From: Deltaproteobacteria bacterium
GTDB lineage: Bacteria; Desulfobacterota; Dissulfuribacteria; Dissulfuribacterales; QOAL01
Direction of reading: 5' to 3'
DNA length: 5,536 nt
NCBI GenBank assembly: GCA_015486425.1
Contig: WFRQ01000245.1
Span: 1 to 5,536 of the forward strand
Both the position numbers and the translations under genes were made by a program. Below are positions 1-4,600 of this stretch, in pieces (within the stretch, counting starts at the first letter, position 1; each line of letters opens with the position of its first letter). The notes under the pieces are model-generated. The model saw nothing but the letters and a program-made list of their open reading frames with translations, made no database searches and was not told the origin of the DNA.

Positions 1-3
1 GCT

Positions 4-144
4 GGTGCCCAAACTCCTGTTTGGGTACCCAATTGACAGAAGCTCCTGCTTCATTCCTTTTAATACCGGCTGTACGGCATTACCTGCCCTTGTCTGGAAG
101 CTGGAGCTTCCGGGTATGCGTTCCCAAACTGGAGTTTGGGAACG
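4..144. repeat. Composite inverted palindromic repeat (BIME-like)
   Basis: Four hairpins are visible. A spans 4-29, with a stem of CCCAAAC/GTTTGGG extended by GGT/ACC through a G-T pair and a TCCT loop. B spans 39-52 (GAAGC-TCCT-GCTTC). C spans 96-111 (GGAAGC-TGGA-GCTTCC). D spans 119-144, with a perfect 11-bp stem CGTTCCCAAAC/GTTTGGGAACG and a TGGA loop. A resembles D and B resembles C. The order A-B...C-D, the nearly complementary loops and the matching centre spacing (29 and 28 bp) show that one two-hairpin unit of about 49 bp occurs twice in opposite orientation around a 43-bp core. This resembles the REP/BIME arrangement of many bacteria. No transposase is in the window. Confidence 0.75.
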
Positions 145-151
145 AGCAAAA

Positions 152-220
152 CCTGCCGGAATGACGGAGTTGCAGGCAGTTCAGCTCGTCATCCCCGAAT
201 GTAGTTGTCTGGGATCCAGG
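152..220. repeat. Degenerate REP-like element (CGTCATCCC type)
   Basis: CGTCATCCC at 187-195 is followed by GGGATCCAG at 211-219, so ATCCC (191-195) can pair with GGGAT (211-215). This resembles the widespread proteobacterial intergenic palindrome that begins CGTCATCCCGG and ends CCGGGATCCAG, here with a diverged centre. A second arm, GGAATGACG at 158-166, is inverted relative to 187-195 with one mismatch, and CCTGC (152-156) pairs with GCAGG (172-176). The family assignment rests on recall of the consensus. Confidence 0.5.
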
Positions 221-261
221 CTTTTTACCAGCACTTATTGAGAAGTTACGATAAAACATGC

Positions 262-283
262 AAAAAGGGTGGCGTATTCACCC
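262..283 (-). terminator. Possible Rho-independent terminator of the leftward operon
   Basis: Read on the minus strand, GGGTG, a 7-base loop and CACCC form a 5-bp GC-rich stem followed at once by five T residues. It lies about 75 bases beyond the stop codon of the potassium channel gene, in the right orientation to end that transcript. The stem is short, so the call is tentative. Confidence 0.4.
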
Positions 284-358
284 GGCCCCTTTACCTCGTT
301 CAGCATAAGAGACTGGCCTTGACAATGCCGCCGAGGTTTTTCTATACCCCAAACTGCT

Positions 359-1273
359 TTACTCGCACGAATCCCTTTCTCTGTTGACACGCTTTTGCTC
401 TCTCTGTCTTACCTGTTTAATGATAACTTCTGCCTTCCCCCTGTTGATACCAAGCTCCTTCCTGTCACGCTCCAGAACACCCATGTCCTCGTTGGATAGC
501 TCACCGTCAACATGAATAAGTTCTTCCACCTCGGCTTGAAACTGCTTGCGCCTCATCCTTAGCTGCTCAGTAAAACCAGAGGCAATAATACCGGCAGGCA
601 GAGAGACCAAGCCTACTCCAACCACTGTTATCAGAGTTGCAAATATCTTGCCCTCCACTGTTACAGGGGTTACGTCACCATAACCTACAGTTGTGAGGGT
701 TACGATTGCCCACCACATGGCGCTTGGGATGGATCCAAATGCCTGTGGCTGCACCTTGTGTTCAAAGGCATATATCCCTACAGAAGCAAAGATTAGTATG
801 ATAAGCATGAGGACAAATGAAACAATCAATGACTGCGCCTCATCTTTGAGCACATCGGCAAGCAGATCAAATGCTACTGAGTAACGGGTAAGCTTGATCA
901 ACCGTACAAGCTGCATGCTGAGGAGCAGTGGGGTGGATGCGACACCTGCCATAATGAAGAGTGAAGGGAGAAACGACAGCAGATCAACTATTCCCATTAA
1001 AGATAGTGAATATCTCAAACGGCCCTGCAGGGGCGTAATGCCTGTACGATCCCTGCCGGATATATAGAGCCTTCCAAGATATTCTGCCATAAAGACCAGG
1101 CATGCCACACCTTCAACAGCCACCAAAAGTAAGCCATGGCGGTCAGAAATCCGCGGCTCTGTATTGAGTACCAGGGCAACAGAACTGATAACTATTGTGG
1201 CCATCATGAAATAGTTAAAGGTAGTGCCAAATGAAAAGCCCTCTGATTTTTTTTCATAAAAAAGTGGCGGCAT
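359..1273 (-). CDS. Voltage-gated-type potassium channel (6TM, one pore)
   Basis: This 304-residue inner-membrane protein has the layout of a single-subunit Kv channel that would work as a tetramer. Hydrophobic segments fall near residues 20-38 (S1), 49-70 (S2, with E64), 88-107 (S3, with D97), 115-131 (S4), 147-170 (S5) and 208-233 (S6). S4 carries R124, K127 and R130 at three-residue steps, a modest voltage-sensor pattern. The pore loop has the selectivity filter TTVGYGDVTP at 194-203, diagnostic for K+, and S6 contains a PAG hinge at 226-228. The cytosolic tail (about 235-304) is charged and probably helical; it has no RCK/TrkA-N nucleotide-binding domain, unlike Kch. The length is close to KvAP-sized channels. 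The start ATG lies two bases after the stop of the upstream gene, with GAGGAG eight bases before it, so translation is probably coupled. Physiological role and gating stimulus are unknown. Confidence 0.9.
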   Translation of the reverse strand: MPPLFYEKKSEGFSFGTTFNYFMMATIVISSVALVLNTEPRISDRHGLLLVAVEGVACLVFMAEYLGRLYISGRDRTGITPLQGRLRYSLSLMGIVDLLSFLPSLFIMAGVASTPLLLSMQLVRLIKLTRYSVAFDLLADVLKDEAQSLIVSFVLMLIILIFASVGIYAFEHKVQPQAFGSIPSAMWWAIVTLTTVGYGDVTPVTVEGKIFATLITVVGVGLVSLPAGIIASGFTEQLRMRRKQFQAEVEELIHVDGELSNEDMGVLERDRKELGINRGKAEVIIKQVRQREQKRVNRERDSCE

Positions 1274-1275
1274 AA

Positions 1276-2445
1276 TCAGGTCTCCTCAGTATAGATAAGC
1301 ACTGCCTTTAGATCATGCTCCTCTTCCAGATTACCGCCAAGCGCCGATGCCACTATCCCGAAGGTTGCCATCAGCTTAGCAAAGTGGAAGATGGGCAGAC
1401 TCCCTCTATTGATCCCTGCCCAGCCAAGGAGGACCGTGTCTGGAAGTGCAAATATTATGATAAGTGAGATGATAAACAGATTGATCCAGAACGAAGTCAT
1501 GCCTGCCAATAAGGTACCCATGAGCACAATTCTGGAACGAACAGACTGCTCCATCATTCTGTCTGCACGCCCTACGGTATGAAGATTCTGTCCAAAATAC
1601 AGGGATAGCGTAGCGGCGAGAATTACTGCGGCAAGCACAATGTTAAGCCACTTTGTCTGGATGGCGGCCCCCATCTCCCATGCCTCAGCACTGAGAAACA
1701 GGAAAATGATGGATACGGCTGTTGCTGCAGTAAACCTTCCAAGACGAAGCATCATACGCCAGCCTCTGGAAAAGAGGATATCAGCACCAATTTTCCACCC
1801 TTCACGCGCTAATACCTGGAGATAGAATTTCCAGGGAGTTTTGGCTGCACCCTGGGTCTCTTCAAGCCGCGGATCAGCTATTGAAGAAAGGTACTGGGAT
1901 ATTTGTCCAATTTCATCCTGATTCCAGTCCATGGGCAGGTCTGCAGTCCAGAACTCCCTGGGTTTCATGACTGAATCATCACTATGCTCAAGCCCCCACA
2001 AGTGTCCTAACACATGCCGGCATAGCCCGAGCATTGCCTGCAATGCCTGTTGCCGGTCTTCCATTTCAAGGAGACGGGATATGGAAACCACCCCTGCTTC
2101 AAGCATGTTCGATGGGACCGCATCAATCCCCTGCTCAAACCTTGAGACAAGGCGAATTGCCGTTACACCAAGCACGAAATCCAGGGCATACTCTATTTTC
2201 AGATCTGAAATAAACTCCAGGATCTCCAGAGGGTCCCTTGGCCGGCACTGTGGAAAATCATGACGCACAAGCAATTTAAGCTGCCATGAGAACATGGGAA
2301 ATCTGGACTTGAGATCTTCTTCAAGGCTTTTGCACAACAGACTACATTGTGTGCCTAAAATTTGTTGCTCAGACGCATCAACTACTATGCCGAGTGATAT
2401 TTCAGGTATGTGTGACTGGTCACCAGAACCATTGAATTTTGTCAT
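1276..2445 (-). CDS. Membrane protein with degenerate metzincin-like domain
   Basis: I do not recognise a named family for this 389-residue protein. Residues 1-205 are soluble and mixed in character. They contain HVLGHLWGLEH (144-154) and then SDDSVM, with M160 placed like a Met-turn. This matches the metzincin pattern HExxHxxGxxH, including the three zinc histidines (144, 148, 154) and the glycine, as in archaemetzincins, but the catalytic Glu is Val145. Peptidase activity is therefore unlikely, while zinc binding could remain. Residues from about 238 on are hydrophobic, with four or five helices near 238-258, 266-284, 304-319, 320-342 and 355-371, then an acidic C-terminus. No signal peptide is seen, so the N-terminal domain is probably cytosolic. 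AGGAGG at 2459-2464 precedes the ATG by 13 bases, slightly long spacing. It is the first gene of an operon with the K+ channel and may be an accessory subunit (inference). Confidence 0.75.
   Translation of the reverse strand: MTKFNGSGDQSHIPEISLGIVVDASEQQILGTQCSLLCKSLEEDLKSRFPMFSWQLKLLVRHDFPQCRPRDPLEILEFISDLKIEYALDFVLGVTAIRLVSRFEQGIDAVPSNMLEAGVVSISRLLEMEDRQQALQAMLGLCRHVLGHLWGLEHSDDSVMKPREFWTADLPMDWNQDEIGQISQYLSSIADPRLEETQGAAKTPWKFYLQVLAREGWKIGADILFSRGWRMMLRLGRFTAATAVSIIFLFLSAEAWEMGAAIQTKWLNIVLAAVILAATLSLYFGQNLHTVGRADRMMEQSVRSRIVLMGTLLAGMTSFWINLFIISLIIIFALPDTVLLGWAGINRGSLPIFHFAKLMATFGIVASALGGNLEEEHDLKAVLIYTEET
1282..1287 (-). promoter_or_regulatory. Ribosome binding site of the K+ channel gene, inside the upstream gene
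   Basis: On the minus strand GAGGAG lies eight bases before the channel ATG and within the last codons of the metzincin-like gene. The arrangement stop TGA, two bases, ATG supports translational coupling and fixes the channel start. Confidence 0.75.
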
Positions 2446-2472
2446 TTAATTTTCAAAGCCTCCTGACGTAAA

Positions 2473-2501
2473 AGAATAACAAGAGATAAAGTTACGTTCA
2501 A
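2473..2501 (-). promoter_or_regulatory. Candidate sigma70 promoter of the leftward operon
   Basis: On the minus strand TTGAAC (2501-2496) and TATTCT (2478-2473) are separated by exactly 17 bp and match 8 of 12 consensus bases. Transcription would start near 2466, giving a leader of about 20 bases that contains the AGGAGG ribosome binding site. The inverted pair ACGTAA (2466-2471) and TTACGT (2492-2497) brackets it and could be an operator. Confidence 0.4.
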
Positions 2502-2537
2502 ATTCGGGTGCAAGCAAAGAAGTCCTGAATTGAGCGA

Positions 2538-2567
2538 TTGTCAGATTTGCCGGATATCCGATATGGT
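2538..2567 (+). promoter_or_regulatory. Candidate rightward promoter with palindrome in its spacer
   Basis: TTGTCA (2538-2543, five of six bases) and TATGGT (2562-2567, four of six) are separated by 18 bp. The perfect palindrome CGGATATCCG (2551-2560) sits in the spacer, where a regulator could act. Use of this promoter would give lctP a leader of about 258 bases. Not distinguishable by eye from chance in an AT-rich region. Confidence 0.25.
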
Positions 2568-2578
2568 CTTGTTTTGGA

Positions 2579-2657
2579 GTAAATATGTGTTTATTCAGCG
2601 AAGGGAATGGTATTGTTTTTCAAGCGTATCCGAACAGTTGCGTAAATACTTGTTTAT
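2579..2657. repeat. Pair of dyad motifs GTAAATANNTGTTTAT, 63 bp apart
   Basis: Sixteen-base cores at 2579-2594 and 2642-2657 differ only in the two central bases, and both continue with N-CAGC. Eighteen of 22 aligned bases agree. Each core has internal twofold symmetry (TAAATA against TGTTTA, with one T-G pair). They look like two binding sites for one dimeric regulator, but I cannot name it: they do not match the CRP, FNR or LldR consensus. Confidence 0.5.
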
Positions 2658-2726
2658 GCAGCAGCCGTCTGACTCAATTTTCTGTGCCCGGCATGGATAC
2701 GGCATCCTGCAGGTTGGCCACAATCC

Positions 2727-2752
2727 ATTTTTTTGCACTATTTTTTTGCACT
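2727..2752 (+). repeat. Perfect 13-bp tandem repeat ATTTTTTTGCACT
   Basis: The unit ATTTTTTTGCACT occurs twice with no gap (2727-2739 and 2740-2752), upstream of lctP. Each copy contains TTGCAC, and the second copy supplies the -35 hexamer of a promoter candidate. The T7 runs make it a natural slippage site. Confidence 0.85.
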
Positions 2753-2774
2753 GTACAACCTGATAAGGTACATT
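2746..2774 (+). promoter_or_regulatory. Candidate proximal lctP promoter
   Basis: TTGCAC (2746-2751) and TACATT (2769-2774) are 17 bp apart and match 7 of 12 consensus bases. Initiation would fall near 2781, about 50 bases before the lctP start. The imperfect hairpin at 2752-2772 lies in the spacer and -10 region. The match is weak. Confidence 0.25.
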
Positions 2775-2820
2775 CTTTATAGAAGGTCAAAAAGGATATT
2801 TTCCCATTCCTGTTTTTCAT

Positions 2821-2825
2821 GGAGG
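2821..2825 (+). promoter_or_regulatory. Ribosome binding site deciding the lctP start
   Basis: GGAGG lies six bases before ATG 2832. The frame stays open upstream to a TTG at 2733, but those 33 extra residues are hydrophilic and basic, would begin inside the 13-bp tandem repeat and have no ribosome binding site. They are therefore leader sequence, not protein. Confidence 0.85.
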
Positions 2826-2831
2826 TGTTTT

Positions 2832-4511
2832 ATGCTCGCCCTGCTTGCTCTGCTACCCATTCTTACTGCCCTTGTCCTTATGGTTGGTTTCCGAATGCCT
2901 GCCACCCGGGCCATGCCACTGGCCTGGCTGGTTGCCGCTGTATGTGCATTTTTCGGCTGGGATCTTGACCTTGGCTATATCGCCGCCATATCGGTTCACG
3001 GAGCCATTACCGGTATAGGGGTGTTGATTATCATATTCGGTGCCCTGGTTATCCTGGCGACCCTGCAGCATTCAGGCGGCATGGAGACCATCCAGTACGG
3101 TATGCAGCAGATATCACCGGATTCCAGGGTCCAGGCCATTATCATTGGCTGCATGTTTGCAGCCTTTATCGAGGGCGCTGCAGGGTTCGGCACTCCTGCC
3201 GCACTGGCTGCACCGCTCTTGCTCTCCCTGGGCTTTCCTCCTCTTGCGGCAGCCATTTTTTGCCTGGTACTCAACTCCTTCCCCGTTACCTTCGGTGCGG
3301 TAGGCACCCCGATCCTGCTCGGGTTCCAGTATGTCAAACCCCTGGTCCAGCAGGCTATTGACAGCAACGCGGCCGGTCTCAATTTCCATTCCGTGCCCGA
3401 GTTTCTGACCATCATCGGCCAGTGGGCCATGATCCTGCATACGGCAATGATATTTATCCTGCCACTGTTCATGCTTGCCTTTATCACCCGTTTTTTCGGC
3501 AAAGAACGCCGATGGAGCGACGGGCTGCGGGCCTGGAAGTTCTCTCTCTTTGCCTCAACATGCTATTTTATTCCGTCCTTTATCTTTGCCTGGTTCATCG
3601 GACCGGAATTTCCTGCCCTGATCGGCGGCCTGGTTGGACTGGGCCTGGTTGTCATGGGCGCAAAAAAGGGCATGTTTCTTCCACCTGACCACTGGACCTT
3701 TGGCGACTCAAAACACTGGGATCCAGACTGGACCGGCACCATCAGTTGCGGCTGCACGGATTTCAAGGCACACATGTCCCAGTTCAGGGCATGGCTGCCA
3801 TACGTGCTTATCGGCCTTATCCTGGTTGTTACCCGTGTCCCCGAGCTGGGGCTCAAGGGTATTCTCACCGGTATTGTTATCAAGTTTCCAGATATTTTTG
3901 GTCATTCAAACGTGGACAACTCAATTCAGCCCCTCTACCTGCCCGGCACCATTCCATTCATGCTCGTTGCCCTGCTTACTATTGGTATCCACGGCATGAG
4001 CGGCAAACAGGCATTAACTGCCTGGAAAGAGGCACTGGGCAACCTGAAAAATCCGGCAATCGCCCTGATCGCAGCCACAGCCATGGTTTCCATCTTCCGG
4101 CTCTCTGAGCTAAACCCCGATGGCCTGCCCTCAATGCCTATGGCACTTGCGGATTTCGTCTCTGCTGCGGCCGGCAAGGCATGGCCCATGTTTGCAGGTT
4201 TTGTTGGCGGCCTGGGCTCTTTTATCACAGGCTCCAACACAATTTCCGACCTGCTCTTCGGCGAGTTCCAGTGGGGCGTGGCAGCAAGCAGCGGCCTGTC
4301 CCGCCAGATTATGGTGGCAGCCCAGGCCGTGGGCGGAGCCTTTGGCAACATGGTATGCATCAACAACGTGGTAGCTGTCTGTGCAGTGGTGGGCCTGGTT
4401 GGTAAGGAGGGTATGATCCTCAAAAAAACAGTCATTCCCTTTGTTCTCTATGGTATTGTGGTGGGATCCCTGGTCTTTGTACTTCTGGCTCTCAAGCCCG
4501 GCCTGTTCTAA
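2832..4511 (+). CDS. lctP: L-lactate/D-lactate permease, LctP family
   Basis: This 559-residue inner-membrane protein is a proton-linked lactate importer that may also carry glycolate, as known for E. coli LldP (about 550 residues). It is hydrophobic throughout, with roughly 12-14 membrane segments, and shows the family signatures in order: GAAGFGTPAA at 115-124 followed by LNSFPVTFGAVGTPI (147-161), GSFITGSNTISDLLF at 462-476, and GNMVCINNVVAVCA at 505-518. A hydrophilic loop near 277-320 (HWDPDW, then C306 and C308) separates the halves. The start ATG follows GGAGG at six bases and gives the usual family length, beginning directly with a membrane helix. The next gene downstream, 89 bases on, encodes a lactate-oxidising flavoprotein, which supports lactate as substrate. 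The sequence does not tell the preferred stereoisomer. Confidence 0.95.
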   Translation: MLALLALLPILTALVLMVGFRMPATRAMPLAWLVAAVCAFFGWDLDLGYIAAISVHGAITGIGVLIIIFGALVILATLQHSGGMETIQYGMQQISPDSRVQAIIIGCMFAAFIEGAAGFGTPAALAAPLLLSLGFPPLAAAIFCLVLNSFPVTFGAVGTPILLGFQYVKPLVQQAIDSNAAGLNFHSVPEFLTIIGQWAMILHTAMIFILPLFMLAFITRFFGKERRWSDGLRAWKFSLFASTCYFIPSFIFAWFIGPEFPALIGGLVGLGLVVMGAKKGMFLPPDHWTFGDSKHWDPDWTGTISCGCTDFKAHMSQFRAWLPYVLIGLILVVTRVPELGLKGILTGIVIKFPDIFGHSNVDNSIQPLYLPGTIPFMLVALLTIGIHGMSGKQALTAWKEALGNLKNPAIALIAATAMVSIFRLSELNPDGLPSMPMALADFVSAAAGKAWPMFAGFVGGLGSFITGSNTISDLLFGEFQWGVAASSGLSRQIMVAAQAVGGAFGNMVCINNVVAVCAVVGLVGKEGMILKKTVIPFVLYGIVVGSLVFVLLALKPGLF

Positions 4512-4548
4512 CCACCATGGCTGGTCGGCAGGCCACGGGGAAAAAACT

Positions 4549-4579
4549 CACTGCGGTATGGCACGCGCCATGCCGCGTG
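4549..4579 (+). promoter_or_regulatory. Intercistronic hairpin between lctP and the dehydrogenase gene
   Basis: GCGGTATGGC (4553-4562) pairs with GCCATGCCGC (4567-4576) across the loop ACGC, with one G-U pair. CAC (4549-4551) and GTG (4577-4579) extend the stem past a bulged T. No T-run follows, so it is not a typical terminator. It more likely affects RNA stability, processing or partial read-through between the two genes. The hairpin ends 21 bases before the next start codon. Confidence 0.6.
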
Positions 4580-4600
4580 GTGACTATCGGATAAGAGCAG

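Larger units (their letters stand above)
1..358. other. Gene-free repeat-rich region
   Basis: No credible gene is seen here; short open frames lack ribosome binding sites and cross palindromes. The first 220 bases are a mosaic of hairpin-forming repeats (listed separately). From about 221 to 358 the sequence is plain, apart from a short GC-rich stem with an adjacent A-run (T-run on the minus strand) that could terminate the leftward transcript. The repeat load is typical of an intergenic space between operons. Confidence 0.7.
2446..2831. other. Divergent regulatory intergenic region
   Basis: These 386 AT-rich bases separate two divergently transcribed operons. Two small open frames on the plus strand start without a ribosome binding site and are dismissed. 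The region holds one leftward and two rightward promoter candidates, a 10-bp palindrome, two similar 16-bp dyad motifs, a 13-bp tandem repeat and an imperfect hairpin next to it (TGTA, bulge, CCT at 2752-2761 against AGGTACA at 2766-2772). No recognised riboswitch or known regulator box could be assigned. Confidence 0.7.

Noticed and set aside
4..144. A CRISPR array, suggested by repeated palindromes at 28-29 bp steps.
   Set aside because: The hairpins alternate between two types, are inverted in the second half, and lack uniform spacers or cas genes.
2714..2752. A sigma54 promoter using TTGGCC or TTGCAC with a downstream TTGCAC.
   Set aside because: The GG to GC spacing is not the required 10 bases in any register.
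2530..2782. Two overlapping small plus-strand open frames (77 and 65 codons) in the divergent intergenic region.
   Set aside because: Neither has a convincing ribosome binding site, their composition is Cys/Phe/Ser-rich like translated non-coding DNA, and they overlap promoter and repeat signals.
2789..2815. A hairpin between AAAAAGGA and TCCTGTTTT before the lctP ribosome binding site.
   Set aside because: Only four strong pairs, an 11-base loop and a mismatch; too weak to call a terminator or riboswitch.
2733..2831. A 33-residue N-terminal extension of LctP from a TTG start.
   Set aside because: The start lies in the tandem repeat without a ribosome binding site, whereas ATG 2832 has GGAGG at ideal spacing and gives the usual family length.
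2996..4435. Several antisense and out-of-frame open frames of 65-168 codons within lctP.
   Set aside because: They are shadows of the permease gene; none has recognisable motifs or its own ribosome binding site.
4517..4594. A 25-codon frame from ATG 4517 to TAA 4594 between lctP and the dehydrogenase gene, as a leader peptide.
   Set aside because: No ribosome binding site precedes it and it contains the hairpin. There is no run of a regulatory amino acid codon.
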